DNA of 64,000 nucleotides from assembly GCA_046160485.1 (NCBI GenBank), contig JBJXGV010000075.1:8217-72216 (forward strand), written 5' to 3'. The translations under genes and the position numbers were made by a program. This DNA comes from JBJXGV01 sp046160485. Lineage in GTDB: Bacteria > Orphanbacterota > Orphanbacteria > JBJXGV01. The notes under the pieces were generated by a model that saw only the letters and a list, made by a program, of their open reading frames with translations, was not told where the DNA came from and searched no databases. Shown in pieces: positions 19,557-28,887 of the stretch (positions within the stretch are counted from its first letter, which is position 1; each line of letters begins with the position of its first letter).

Positions 19557-20852
19557 TCAGTAGGAAACGCTCGTCTGGAGGTAGCCCCAGTACGCCGAAC
19601 CATCGCCGCGCGTAGCCTCGAAGATCTCGCCCGGCGAGAAGAAGCCGAAGCCCGACTGGACCGCTACGTTCTCGGTGCAATCGATCTTCGCGTTCAAGTC
19701 GATCTCGTTTCCGAATGACGAGAGCGTCTCTTCCGCGCTCGTGCCGGCGTTCATCACGAGGTCTTCGGAGGCCTTGAAGTTGTGGTACGCGAGCGAGGTC
19801 GTCAGCCACGACATCGGCTTGATCGAACCCTTGATCAGGAAGTCGGTGAGCCCGGCGCCCTTCGTGTCTTTCGGGATATCGAGAAAGAAATCCATCGCGC
19901 CATAGAATTTGTGATTCGTCGCGAAGAGCGTGTTGAAGCGCTTGTCTTCGTCGTCGGTGGCGTCATCGTCGCCGGAGAGCACGTCGAGCCCGACCCAAAT
20001 CGCCGGCTCGTACGGATGCGCGATCTTGTACCCGAGCCGCCCGCCGAAGAGCGACGCCGAGAGGCTGCTCGCGCCGACATCACCCGTTTGAAACGCGATG
20101 TCCGCCTCGTACTGAATCGACGACTGCGAGCCGTGCGCGTTCACTCCCAACGTCAGGCGCTTGACGAGGTCCTCGCCTGTCGAGAGCGTGTCCTTGTCGT
20201 GGTCGTAGAAGAGGAACGCCGTGACGTCGTGCGTCGGGGCCGCCTTCACGTCGGCGAAGACGCCGAAGAAATCGTAGTCCTTGCCGCGCGAGGTGTTGCC
20301 GACGCCTTCGCTGAGCTTCGATTCGAAGAACTGAACGCTGTACGACGGTCTCTTGTAGCCGAGGACGATCGCGTCGAACGCGCGTCCCGTGTTGGACCAC
20401 TCGCCGGCGCCGAGCAGGCGCTCGTTCGCAACGGACAACTCCGTGCGTCCGACCTTCGCCCAAACTCCGGGGGCGAAAAGATCCTCAGCCAGGAAGTAAC
20501 CCTGATGCATGTCGCCGCGCGGGCTCGAGCCCTCGGTCGTGCTGGCTTCCTCGCCCCAGACGCGCGCGTCCTGAGCCTCCAAGAAAATGCTGACCTTCTT
20601 CGGTAGCTGCGCTCCGACGGAGAGGCGCGAGCGAAGGAGGCTGAACTCGGTCGTCGAGGCGTCTTCGTTGAACTTCGCGCGGCCGTCGATTTCCCAGCGG
20701 TGACGAATCTCCGCGTGAATGTCGAGGTTGACCGGAACCGTGGAGCCGGATGCGCTGGCCGAGACCATGGGTGTTTCGTCGGCGCGTGCCGCCGCCGAGC
20801 CGAGAAGGAGGAATGCGAGAGAAAGCGCGAACGTGCGGGTCGACGGAGTCAT
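19557..20852 (-). CDS. Alginate-export-type outer-membrane porin
   Basis: About 431 residues. Signal peptide ends in AAARA. The N-terminal strands (EIRHRWEIDGRAKFN, LLRSRLSVGAQLPKKVSIFLEAQDARVW) and later KVGRTELSVANERLLGAGEWSNTGRAFDA segment in parts match the AlgE-like/alginate export family (Pfam 13372), an 18-stranded porin family now known to include many outer-membrane channels unrelated to alginate. The C-terminus ends in Tyr, as barrels do. ATG at 20852 has GGGAGG upstream. A Crp-family regulator gene lies just upstream on the same strand. Substrate unknown. Confidence 0.75.
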   Translation of the reverse strand: MTPSTRTFALSLAFLLLGSAAARADETPMVSASASGSTVPVNLDIHAEIRHRWEIDGRAKFNEDASTTEFSLLRSRLSVGAQLPKKVSIFLEAQDARVWGEEASTTEGSSPRGDMHQGYFLAEDLFAPGVWAKVGRTELSVANERLLGAGEWSNTGRAFDAIVLGYKRPSYSVQFFESKLSEGVGNTSRGKDYDFFGVFADVKAAPTHDVTAFLFYDHDKDTLSTGEDLVKRLTLGVNAHGSQSSIQYEADIAFQTGDVGASSLSASLFGGRLGYKIAHPYEPAIWVGLDVLSGDDDATDDEDKRFNTLFATNHKFYGAMDFFLDIPKDTKGAGLTDFLIKGSIKPMSWLTTSLAYHNFKASEDLVMNAGTSAEETLSSFGNEIDLNAKIDCTENVAVQSGFGFFSPGEIFEATRGDGSAYWGYLQTSVSY

Positions 20853-20972
20853 GAAAAGCCTCCCGTGGGCGGAAAGACAGCGGAGTTAGGCCGAAAGTTG
20901 GCGAACGAAAGGGCCGATTCTCGACGAGCCGCGCGGGAGTGTCAAGCGCGATCCCCGGCAGTGCGGGAATGG

Positions 20973-21668
20973 TTAGCCGTTGTTCACCGCGAGACTCGAG
21001 AGGAGGTCCGGCCGCAAGAGGACGATCTGGCGGCGGACGAACTCGATGAGGCCGCGGCGGCGGAAATCGTTGAGCGTGGCGGTGGTCGTTTCGCGCGTAG
21101 AGCCGATGAGGTTCGCGATCTCTTGGTGCGTGATGCGCAGATCGACGCGCGTTCCGGCGGGATCGGCGACGCCCGCGCGGCGCGCGAGCCGCAAGAGCGC
21201 CTCGGCGAGGCGCGCCGGCACTGGACTCCACGCGAGCTTTTCGATCTGCCGGGCCGATTCGGCGACGCGGCGTGCGAGGAGCCGCGTCAGAAACGCGGAG
21301 ACGCTCGCGTCGCGGATCAGAAGTTCGTGCACGCGCGGCCGCGGAATCGCTAACAGAGTCGACGTCTCGACGGCAATCGCGAAGCTGACTCTGTGCGAAT
21401 CCTCGAAGACGGTCTCTTCGCCGAAGATTTCGCCGGCGCCGTAGAGGCCGAGCGTGAGGTCGCGCCCCGACGTCGAACAGACCGCGAGTTTGATGAGCCC
21501 GGACTCGACGATGTAGAGCGGGTCCGCGGCCTCGCCGAATCGGTAGACGTACCCGCCGCGCGAGATGCGGCGGCGCGTCGTCGCGGCGCGCGCGAGCGTT
21601 GCGTGTGCCTGGTCTTGCTCCGCGCCCGCGGGGGCGTTGAAGCGGCTCGGTCCTGATTGCGCTGCCAT
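20973..21668 (-). CDS. Crp/Fnr-family transcriptional regulator
   Basis: About 231 residues. A cyclic-nucleotide-binding-like beta-roll (GGYVYRFGEAADPLYIVESG, GEIFGEETVFED) is followed by the long dimer helix and a winged HTH whose recognition part reads ITHQEIANLIGSTRETTTATL. There is no cysteine set for an Fe-S cluster as in FNR, and the cAMP-contact residues are not conserved enough to call. It probably controls the neighbouring porin or genes of respiration or stress, which is inference from position. Confidence 0.85.
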   Translation of the reverse strand: MAAQSGPSRFNAPAGAEQDQAHATLARAATTRRRISRGGYVYRFGEAADPLYIVESGLIKLAVCSTSGRDLTLGLYGAGEIFGEETVFEDSHRVSFAIAVETSTLLAIPRPRVHELLIRDASVSAFLTRLLARRVAESARQIEKLAWSPVPARLAEALLRLARRAGVADPAGTRVDLRITHQEIANLIGSTRETTTATLNDFRRRGLIEFVRRQIVLLRPDLLSSLAVNNG

Positions 21669-21921
21669 GTTCGCGTTCCTTCAGCCGGTGCGGGGCGACG
21701 CCCAGCCAGGGGGTGTTGCGACCGAGTAGAGCAAGCTGTGTTCCAGCCTACAAGTGCGACCCCGCGATCCAGAACTCGCCGCGCGCGCAACCTCTTACAG
21801 CGGAATCGTCGCCCGGAGTGTGGCGCGTCTGCCACGGGAATTGGGAGAATCGGTGCCCATTGTTGTCGCCCAGACGCGGAAAAGTGAAATCCAGGGAGCG
21901 GGCGAGGAACCAGAACGAACG

Positions 21922-22824
21922 TTAGCGGCGCGTCCCCGCAGCCGTTTCCGGCCACGCCGAGAGCGCGGTCGCAGCGCGAATCACCGCGTTGAGGAAGACC
22001 GGACGGTCCGGGCCGAGCTCCGTCGGGATCCCGGAGGCGGGAGAGCTGACGACGAGGAGTGCCGCCGCGCGAACGCCGCGGTAGCGGCTCACGGACAGAA
22101 GCGCCGCGAGTTCCATGTCGATCGCAAGAACGCGCGCGCGCCGGAGCGCGGCCAGCCGCGCGGTCGGCCGTACGTAGACGGCGTCGACGGACGCGACGCG
22201 GCCGGTGCGGAAGCTCACGCCGCTTCGCTCGAGCAGGTGCGCCGCGACTCCGCGAAGCGTCGCGTCGGGTTTGGCGCCCGTGCGCGCCGAGACGTAGTAC
22301 GGCGAGGTGCCGTCGGCGATGATCGATTCCGTCGGCAGGATCAGGTCTCCGACGGCGATATTCGGCGAAAACGCGACGGCCGGCCCGAGGATGATGATTT
22401 CGCGGGCGCCGGCGGCGATGGCCTCCTCGAGCACGACGGCCGCCGCGGGCGCGCCGATCGCGCCGCGCATAAGCGCGAACTTGTCGTAGCCGCGCGTGAG
22501 CAGAAGCGCTCGCCCGAGGCCGAACCGCGCCGCGGACTGCGCGCTCGCGCCGAGGGTCTCCTGAAGCGCGTGGAACAGGATATTCGTGGAGGCAAAAAGG
22601 ACGCGTTCGGGAAGCGGTGCGCGAACGGGCGGGACGATGATGTCGGGGCCCGCGGCACGCGGTGCATGCTCCTCGCGGGTCGGGCGCGCGACGGTCTTGC
22701 CGCGCGCGGCGGGTTTCGCCGCCGTTCGGCGTGGCTTCGCCGCTTTGGATCCTTTCGACCGCTTCGCCGGCACGGCTGGTCCTCGGGACCGTCGATCCGG
22801 GCGCCACGACGCTCTGTTTGGCAT
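21922..22824 (-). CDS. Nucleoside phosphorylase family protein
   Basis: About 300 residues. After a Lys/Arg/Ala/Pro-rich, probably disordered N-terminus of some 55 residues, the chain shows the PNP/uridine-phosphorylase fold: EIIILGPAVAFSPNIAVGDLILP in two parts (the phosphorylase glycine region) and AIDMELAALLSVSRYRG (the Met-Glu pair that binds ribose). It likely cleaves a purine or pyrimidine nucleoside with phosphate in the cytoplasm. The basic leader is unusual for this family. No other ATG exists before the core, so the long leader seems real. Substrate cannot be told. Confidence 0.75.
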   Translation of the reverse strand: MPNRASWRPDRRSRGPAVPAKRSKGSKAAKPRRTAAKPAARGKTVARPTREEHAPRAAGPDIIVPPVRAPLPERVLFASTNILFHALQETLGASAQSAARFGLGRALLLTRGYDKFALMRGAIGAPAAAVVLEEAIAAGAREIIILGPAVAFSPNIAVGDLILPTESIIADGTSPYYVSARTGAKPDATLRGVAAHLLERSGVSFRTGRVASVDAVYVRPTARLAALRRARVLAIDMELAALLSVSRYRGVRAAALLVVSSPASGIPTELGPDRPVFLNAVIRAATALSAWPETAAGTRR

Positions 22825-22943
22825 CGCGCGCCGCTCTCAGGCCGCGTGTTCGCACCCGAGCGGGCCACACGATACAAGGCTCTGCGATGCCTGCCAACAA
22901 ACTTCTATCGCGGGGGCGCCCGCGCGCGCGACCCGGCAGGGGG

Positions 22944-24317
22944 CTAGCGCGGCTGCCCGAGCGCGCTGTTGCACACGATGTAGCTCAGCGCCAACGCAGC
23001 CGCGCTACCCAGAAGCGCCGCCCACGGGAGGCGTCTCGGCGGGTCGGGCTCCCGCCGCACAACCGATTCCAGAATAACAACTTGGATCACGACATAGGGC
23101 CAAACGAACAGATCCCAGTCCTTCGCCCAGCCGAGGCGCGGATTCCACGAAAACGCGAAGAGCGCCGGCAGGAGAAGGAGCGCCAGACGGGGGAGCGTTC
23201 GCGGCACCGCGGCCACGGCGAGTGCGACCGCGACCGGCGCGACGAGGAGCGCTTCGTTGACCAAGAAAAGCAGGTGCGCGCGCGAGAACCACTCGGAAAA
23301 CGGGAGAAAGCCGGCGAACGGGGTCGCGAATGGATGAAATCCGCCGGCGTAGGAAGCGGCTACCTGCGCGGGCCCGTACGTCAGCATCACAAGCGCGAGG
23401 GTCACGGCGACCGGCAGCAGCGCGAACGCGATGGCGCGCGCGGCGAGCGCGCCGCCGCCGCGCCGGTACGCGACGAGCGCCGGCACGGGTGCGATCCAAG
23501 CGGCCGAGAGATTCCACGCCGCGGCGAGCCCCAGGAACAGCGCGGCGATCGTGATGCCGCGCTGCGAGCGGACCCGGGTGTCGTCGATCGGCGAGAACCC
23601 GGCGCTCTCATCGGCGGCGAGGAGAAACGCGAGCCCCCAGAAAACGAGCGCGAGCTGCACGTGATAGTGCTCGACGTAGCCCGCGTAGATCTGCCACGCG
23701 CAGGTGCCGGTCATCCCGGCGAGGAAGAGTGTGCGGCGGCACGCATCGTGCGCCTCGGGAAAGAGCGCTCGCGCGAGGCGGAAGAGGCCGGGCACGGCGA
23801 TGAGTCCCCCGATCGCGGCGAGGCTCGAAAACGCGAAGACGAGGTTATCGGGAAAGAGGCGCGCGAGAAGCCGGTGCGCTTCGAATGAGAGCGGGGCGTT
23901 GGCTTCGGGGCCCGCGGCGTCCGGGATGAAACGGTAGAAGCGGACGGCGTCGCCGTACGGATGCGTGTTCGGCAGAAATATGTGGAGCGCGAGGAGGAGT
24001 GCCATCCAAGGCCACGGCGTGCGCGCGATCGCCATCGTCGCGGCGCGCGTGCGTGTTGCGGCGCGTGAGGCGCGCACGGCGATCGCCATCGCGGCGATCG
24101 GCCCCGCGAGCGCGATGAGCACGCGCGCGCCGGCGGGGATCGTCTTCGGATACGCGATCGCCCACGTGGCTTCGGAGTGGGGCACGAACGCCCCCGCAAC
24201 GTTCAGAACCGTGAGCGCGGCGGCCGCGGCGTAGAGGTGAAGCGGCGAGACGGGAGCCGCGCCTCGCGCAGCGCCCGTGCGCGCGTGTGACCCGACTCGA
24301 TCGGAGTGCGCCTGCAT
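22944..24317 (-). CDS. Polytopic membrane protein, GT-C-like
   Basis: About 457 residues with ten to twelve hydrophobic segments. After the first helix a loop HPYGDAVRFYRFIPDA and WQIYAGYVEHYHVQ suggest the acidic loop and architecture of GT-C membrane glycosyltransferases, but no signature is secure. The ATG at 24317 would place its start 25 bases from the divergent gene; a GTG at 24251, just before SPLHLY and the first helix, may be the true start. Divergent partner 24343-26082 is also polytopic, so the two may act in one envelope-sugar process. This is inference. Confidence 0.6.
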   Translation of the reverse strand: MQAHSDRVGSHARTGAARGAAPVSPLHLYAAAAALTVLNVAGAFVPHSEATWAIAYPKTIPAGARVLIALAGPIAAMAIAVRASRAATRTRAATMAIARTPWPWMALLLALHIFLPNTHPYGDAVRFYRFIPDAAGPEANAPLSFEAHRLLARLFPDNLVFAFSSLAAIGGLIAVPGLFRLARALFPEAHDACRRTLFLAGMTGTCAWQIYAGYVEHYHVQLALVFWGLAFLLAADESAGFSPIDDTRVRSQRGITIAALFLGLAAAWNLSAAWIAPVPALVAYRRGGGALAARAIAFALLPVAVTLALVMLTYGPAQVAASYAGGFHPFATPFAGFLPFSEWFSRAHLLFLVNEALLVAPVAVALAVAAVPRTLPRLALLLLPALFAFSWNPRLGWAKDWDLFVWPYVVIQVVILESVVRREPDPPRRLPWAALLGSAAALALSYIVCNSALGQPR

Positions 24318-24330
24318 AAGAGGCGTGGAT

Positions 24331-24336
24331 TATAGT
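24331..24336 (+). promoter_or_regulatory. -10 hexamer TATAGT directly before the start codon
   Basis: TATAGT ends six bases before the ATG at 24343, so transcription would begin at the start codon itself. There is no Shine-Dalgarno. No good -35 box is seen. Confidence 0.45.
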
Positions 24337-24342
24337 CGCTGC

Positions 24343-26082
24343 ATGCGGGTGCCGCGACACGTCCTCGTTGCCACGATCATCCCGCTCGCTACGCTCGCGC
24401 TCTATATCTACGGCGCGACCGTTACGCCGCCCGGAAAGTCGTACACGTGGATGCACGCCCTCAACACGGGCGATCCGCACGCCTACCTCTCGTGGGTCGC
24501 GCAAGCGCGCGATGGCGATCTCCTCTTTCGCGTCCTCTTCACCGAGGAGCCGTGCGAGGCGCGTCTCTTCCACCCGCTCTTCCTCGCGATGGGGCTCGCG
24601 GCGCGCGCGACGAGTTTGCCGCTCATGGCTGTCTTCCACGCGTCGCGCATTCTCTTGGGCGCGATCCTCTTGCTGCTTCTTGCGCGATTCTTCGAGCAGC
24701 GCGCGGCAAGTCGCGGCGCGGGGTTCTTCGCGCTCCTCTACGCGGCGCTCGGTAGCGGCCTCGGTTGGATCCTCGTGCGGCCCGACGCGACCGCGATGAA
24801 TCTCCCAGTCGATTTGTGGATGCCCGAGGCGATTCTCTTCCTGACGATTCTCGAGTCGCCGTTGAACCTAGCGGCGTTGATCGCCGCTGTGCTGCTGATC
24901 GATCGCCTCTGTCCCGCAGGAGCGCCGGCGCCGGCCCCCGCCGCTGCGCCGCACGAGCGTCGTCTGCGCCGCTACGTCTTCCCGCTTCTCCTGACACTCT
25001 TCCTCGGATTCACGCACCCGTTCGAGGTCATCTCGGTCGCGGCGGTTGTGGCGACGACCGCGGTGCTCGTGGGGATTCGTCGCGGTTCCGCGCCTGCGCC
25101 CGCGCTCCCGCCGGCCGCTGCGGGGCGCGCACGCGGGGGACTCGTGCTGGGCTTCAGCGCGCCGAGCCTCGTCGCATTTGTCGCCGGCGCGGGCATCGCT
25201 GCGCTCACGATCCAGGTCGCGCTGCGCGGCGAACCGGTCTTCGCTCACTGGCTTTCCGTCGTGCGCTCGCCATCGCCGGCGCCGCGCTTGTACCTGCTCG
25301 CGTTCGCGCCGCAGCTTGCGCTCGCTCTCCTCGCTGTTCCGCGGCGCTGGGCCCGCGGCGGCACGAGCGATCTCCTACCGCTCGCGTGGGTGCTGGCGAC
25401 GGCGCTTCTTCTCTATGCGCCGCTCGCGCAGCAGCGGCGCTTCGTCGCCGGCGTGCAGATTCCGCTGTCGCTACTCGCCGCGGAGGGGCTCTGTGTCGTG
25501 CTCCCCGCGCTTGTGGGCCGCGTCCGGCGCGCGCAGCCGCTCCTCGCGTTCGCGCGGGGCCGCCGCGCCGCGCTCGCGGCGTTGTTTCTCATCGCCTCGT
25601 TCGGCACGAACGCGCGTGTCATCGCCGCCGACGTCGCATTCCTTCGCGCGGGCGCGTATCCGCTCTATCTCGAGCGCGATCTGACCGCGGCACTGCGCGA
25701 TTTCGAATCGCGCTCACCGCGCGGTGCGCTCTTGCTCGCATCGCCGGAGGTATCGCATTTCGTTCCCGCGCTGACGGGACGCCGCGCGACGATGGGCCAC
25801 TACGACATGACGATCGACCCGGCGCGAAAGGCGGAGCGGCTTGCGGCGTTTCTCGATCCAATGCGGCCGCCCGAAGCGCGTCGCGCGCTGTTGGACGGGG
25901 CGGGGATCACGCACGTTCTCGTCTCGCCGTACGAGGCGGCGTTCGCGGGGCGCGATCCGGCGCCGCTCGCGAGTCGAGACGCGCTGGAATTCTTAGGGCC
26001 CGGCGCGAACCGGCTCGGTCTTTCGCCGATTTCGCGCGCGGGCCCCGTTACGCTCTTCGAAGTTCTGCCGTCGGGTCGCTAG
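24343..26082 (+). CDS. Polytopic membrane protein, GT-C-like
   Basis: About 579 residues with some eleven hydrophobic segments between residues 5 and 430 and a soluble tail of about 130 residues containing GHYDMTIDPARKAERL and ITHVLVSPYEAAF. The segment ALNTGDPHAYLSWVAQARDG after helix 1 resembles the acidic first loop of GT-C glycosyltransferases and YfhO-like proteins. No Shine-Dalgarno precedes the ATG, and a -10-like box sits right before it. The stop overlaps the convergent gene's stop by four bases. Probable glycosyltransferase or lipid-linked sugar enzyme; unproven. Confidence 0.65.
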   Translation: MRVPRHVLVATIIPLATLALYIYGATVTPPGKSYTWMHALNTGDPHAYLSWVAQARDGDLLFRVLFTEEPCEARLFHPLFLAMGLAARATSLPLMAVFHASRILLGAILLLLLARFFEQRAASRGAGFFALLYAALGSGLGWILVRPDATAMNLPVDLWMPEAILFLTILESPLNLAALIAAVLLIDRLCPAGAPAPAPAAAPHERRLRRYVFPLLLTLFLGFTHPFEVISVAAVVATTAVLVGIRRGSAPAPALPPAAAGRARGGLVLGFSAPSLVAFVAGAGIAALTIQVALRGEPVFAHWLSVVRSPSPAPRLYLLAFAPQLALALLAVPRRWARGGTSDLLPLAWVLATALLLYAPLAQQRRFVAGVQIPLSLLAAEGLCVVLPALVGRVRRAQPLLAFARGRRAALAALFLIASFGTNARVIAADVAFLRAGAYPLYLERDLTAALRDFESRSPRGALLLASPEVSHFVPALTGRRATMGHYDMTIDPARKAERLAAFLDPMRPPEARRALLDGAGITHVLVSPYEAAFAGRDPAPLASRDALEFLGPGANRLGLSPISRAGPVTLFEVLPSGR

Positions 26083-27083
26083 CGGTTGAGCACAACGAAC
26101 GCGGTCGGATACCCGGCGGTCACGTTCGTCGCGGGTGTCGCGACTCCCGTCTGCGCCGCCGCGACGATCGTGTGACTGAGCAACTCGAACTGCGTCGGCC
26201 GTGCCGGATCGTTGTCGAGAGCGGGCTCGAGCGTGATGAACACGCGATAGCCGCCCGCGTTCAATGTCTCCTGCGCCGCGGCCGTGAACTCCTGGCCTGG
26301 GAAATTCGGGGTCGCCGCCGTCACGCTCACACCGGCGCCGGGGCCATCGGAATCGAGCGTGTCGCGCGCGGTGAATCGCCCCATCGAAATGACCTCGCCG
26401 CTCGCGATTTTCTCAATCCATCCTTCGTAGGTGATTTTCACGCCGTCCAAGACCGGCATCGTCGTGAGTCCCGGCAATGTTCCGTTGGCCCAGTAGAGTC
26501 CTTGCCCCTCGTTGTTCGCGTTCGCGTCGGACGGTGTGCTAAGAGTGTACGAGCCGGCCAGAGTCGCGAGATTGAGATCGGCAAGCTGCAAATCCCAAAT
26601 CGTGCGATAGCCTCCGCGCAGACTCGAGGTGCCGCGGCGGTCGGTGCCGACGAACTCGCCCGCGAGCAACAGCCCACCGGGAATCGTGTCGACATCGCCC
26701 TCGACTTCGATCGAAATCCACGCTTCGGCCGCGAAGCTCGCGTTGCGGTCTGAGCGCAGGTTCCACTCCGGCGTGCCGCCGTCGAGCGCCTCGATGGCGC
26801 CCGCGGAGTTCACGCGAAACTTCCCGACGCTGATGAATTCGAGGTCGCTGTGGAGCGGAGCGGCGCCGGCGTCGGGCGCGCGCTTGTCACTCTCAGGCTG
26901 CGGAAAACCGATCCACGCCTCGTAGTGACCCTTCCCCGCATCGAGTTCTTCGAGTCCCGTAACGCTCACTTCTAACGAAACGTTTTCGTCTGGGGTCATC
27001 GGGTCATCGTCGCCGCACCCCGCCGCGCCGAGCAGCGCGCAGACGCCGAGCGCAAGAACGACCAAGTTCCACCAACACCGCAT
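26079..27083 (-). CDS. Lipoprotein with anti-sigma-K-like C-terminal region
   Basis: About 334 residues. Signal peptide with lipobox LGAAGC, then GDDDP, a common start for lipoproteins of this genome. Mid-protein is rich in beta-type segments with no known motif. The segment GYRVFITLEPALDNDP with a downstream LLSHTIV resembles the extracytoplasmic domain of RskA-type anti-sigma factors, but there is no cytoplasmic anti-sigma part here, so I would only call the fold. Convergent overlap of four bases with the gene to the left. Confidence 0.6.
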   Translation of the reverse strand: MRCWWNLVVLALGVCALLGAAGCGDDDPMTPDENVSLEVSVTGLEELDAGKGHYEAWIGFPQPESDKRAPDAGAAPLHSDLEFISVGKFRVNSAGAIEALDGGTPEWNLRSDRNASFAAEAWISIEVEGDVDTIPGGLLLAGEFVGTDRRGTSSLRGGYRTIWDLQLADLNLATLAGSYTLSTPSDANANNEGQGLYWANGTLPGLTTMPVLDGVKITYEGWIEKIASGEVISMGRFTARDTLDSDGPGAGVSVTAATPNFPGQEFTAAAQETLNAGGYRVFITLEPALDNDPARPTQFELLSHTIVAAAQTGVATPATNVTAGYPTAFVVLNR

Positions 27084-27121
27084 GATGAGCTTCTCCTTTG
27101 CTGATACCGATCGATTACGAA

Positions 27122-28129
27122 CTATGAGTTGTCGCCATCGAGCAGGCCGCCGATCGGTCCGAGGATCGAACCCTCCTCGCGCCGCTTGCCGCCCGGGCCC
27201 GCGCTCGCGAGGATGCGGCCTGCTAGCCGCGACAACGGTAGCGATTGGCACCAAATGTCGCCAGGTCCGGTGAGTGTCGCGAAGAAGAGTCCTTCGCCGC
27301 CGAAGAGCGTGTTCTTAATTCCGCCCACGAATTGGATGTCGTAATCGACGCTCGGCGCGAGCGCGACGAGGCAGCCGGTGTCGATCCGGAGTTGTTCGCC
27401 GGGAGCGAGGCGCCGTTTCATGATCGATCCGCCCGCGTGAACGAGCGCGATTCCGTCGCCCGTGAGCCGCTGCATGATGAAGCCCTCGCCGCCGAACAAA
27501 CCCGCGCCGAGTTTTCGCTGAAACGCGATGCTAATCTGCACGCCGCGCGCCGCGCAGAGGAACGAATCCTTCTGGCAGATGAGGTCGCCGCCCATTTCGG
27601 CCAGGTGCATCGGAACGATCTTGCCGGGATACGGCGCTCCGAAGGCAACGTGTTCGCGCCCGGTTGCCGACCCGTTGAAGAACGTCGTCATGAAGAGCGA
27701 CTCGCCCGTAAGTACGCGTTTGCCGGCGGAGAGAAGTTTTCCCATGAAGCCGCCTTGCTGCACCGAAGGGTCGCCGAAGACGGTCTCCATCTGAATGCCT
27801 TGTGTCATGTACATCATGCTGCCCGCTTCCGCGACGACCATCTCGTTCGGATCGAGCGCAATCTCGACGTACTGCATCTCTTCGCCGAAGATCTCGTAGT
27901 CGATTTCGTCCGCGGTGCGGCGGGTCGGCGGTGGCGGGGGCGCGCCCCTTCCCGCGAGCGCTTGCACGAGTCCCGGAATGTGCCGCGCTGCCGTCCACTC
28001 GGTCATGCCGGGTCCGAAGACGAGTGCGTCGCCGCCGCCGGCCTCGGGAAGTTTACGGATCAGTTCTTCGCGCGAGATCGGCCCGACTTGCGACTGACCC
28101 GCGGCGTAGTACCAGGACTCACCAACCAT
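27122..28129 (-). CDS. GYF-domain plus AIM24/TIGR00266 family protein
   Basis: About 335 residues. Residues 1-60 (SWYYAAGQSQVGPISREEL, then WTAARHIPGL) form a GYF_2-type domain. A Pro-rich linker leads to the AIM24/TIGR00266 beta-sandwich domain, seen in IEIALDPNEMVVAEAGSMMYM-like start, GGEGFIMQRLTGDGIALVHAGG and a repeated GGEGLFFATLTGPG. No signal peptide. The family's biochemical role is unknown; the GYF domain suggests protein interaction. ATG at 28129 has AAGGAGA upstream. It lies 38 bases upstream of the lipoprotein gene and may be cotranscribed with it. Confidence 0.8.
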   Translation of the reverse strand: MVGESWYYAAGQSQVGPISREELIRKLPEAGGGDALVFGPGMTEWTAARHIPGLVQALAGRGAPPPPPTRRTADEIDYEIFGEEMQYVEIALDPNEMVVAEAGSMMYMTQGIQMETVFGDPSVQQGGFMGKLLSAGKRVLTGESLFMTTFFNGSATGREHVAFGAPYPGKIVPMHLAEMGGDLICQKDSFLCAARGVQISIAFQRKLGAGLFGGEGFIMQRLTGDGIALVHAGGSIMKRRLAPGEQLRIDTGCLVALAPSVDYDIQFVGGIKNTLFGGEGLFFATLTGPGDIWCQSLPLSRLAGRILASAGPGGKRREEGSILGPIGGLLDGDNS

Positions 28130-28418
28130 CGATGGTCTCCTTGCTGGCTGCTATGGAGCGTGTGTTTCGCGTCGTGAAAAACCTCGCGGATTCTACGCGC
28201 GCACTCTTCGGGTTGCAAGAGGACGAGCTACCCCGCACGCGTCGCACGAAGTCCCCTCGCACTCGTTCTCGGAAGCGGGGAAAAATCACGAGATTCGAGT
28301 TGCGTGGTTTGTGGGAGTGCACTATTCTCCCGAGCCGTTCTAATGAATGAGGCTTTGGTCAGATGGCTTGTGACCATGACCGGCACGTGTCCGTTCCCAA
28401 ACTCAAGGAGGATGAACG

Positions 28419-28775
28419 ATGGCGAAGAAGACCGCACCGAAGCGGCTGACCCGCGCACAGAGAAACGAAATCATCTCGATTGCGAATTCGAAGGGCCTCA
28501 CCGCCGAGCAGGTCGAGAAGCGCTTTGGTGTTTCGAAGTGGACGTACTACGGCTGGCGTAAGCGTAGCGCGTCGACGCGCCGCGCCGCTGCGGCGACGAC
28601 CGCACGCAACACCGCGCGCACGACGCGCGCGACCGGCGGCACGACGGCCGGGATGTCGCCGCGAGCGCTCCGCGAAGAACTCCGCACGATGCTTCCCGCG
28701 ATGGTTCGCGAAGAAGTGACGCGCACGCTTGCCGACCTCGTCGGACGCACCATGCGTACGCGCGGCCGCCGCTAG
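28419..28775 (+). CDS. Small basic HTH DNA-binding protein
   Basis: About 118 residues. Residues 10-48 (LTRAQRNEIISIANSKGL, then VEKRFGVSKWTYYGWRKR) form a homeodomain-like HTH of the type found in transposase N-termini and small regulators. Residues 50-75 are Ala/Arg/Thr-rich and disordered, and the C-terminus is a short helical region (LREELRTMLPAMVREEV). A near-perfect AAGGAGG lies eight bases before the ATG, suggesting strong translation. There is no transposase catalytic domain, so I do not call it mobile. Likely a nucleoid-associated or regulatory protein. Confidence 0.65.
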   Translation: MAKKTAPKRLTRAQRNEIISIANSKGLTAEQVEKRFGVSKWTYYGWRKRSASTRRAAAATTARNTARTTRATGGTTAGMSPRALREELRTMLPAMVREEVTRTLADLVGRTMRTRGRR

Positions 28776-28813
28776 TCACGCTGCGCGACGCGCCCGGTAT
28801 CGTCGGGCGCGCC

Positions 28814-28859
28814 AAAAACACGAAGGGCCGACGCGAACTCTCGCGGCGGCCCTTTCGAT
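28814..28859. terminator. Strong bidirectional terminator between HTH gene and metE
   Basis: AAGGGCCG (28823-28830), CGCGA (28832-28836), loop ACTC, TCGCG (28841-28845) and CGGCCCTT (28847-28854) form 13 pairs with one A/G mismatch. T-runs follow on the plus strand and TTTTT on the minus strand (28814-28818), so it can end both convergent genes. Confidence 0.75.
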
Positions 28860-28887
28860 TTGCGGACGCGATGCTCGTGCGGGCCGG

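Noticed and set aside
28419..28775. HTH gene taken as a transposase fragment
   Set aside because: It has a strong ribosome-binding site, a full terminator and no catalytic domain or terminal inverted repeats nearby.
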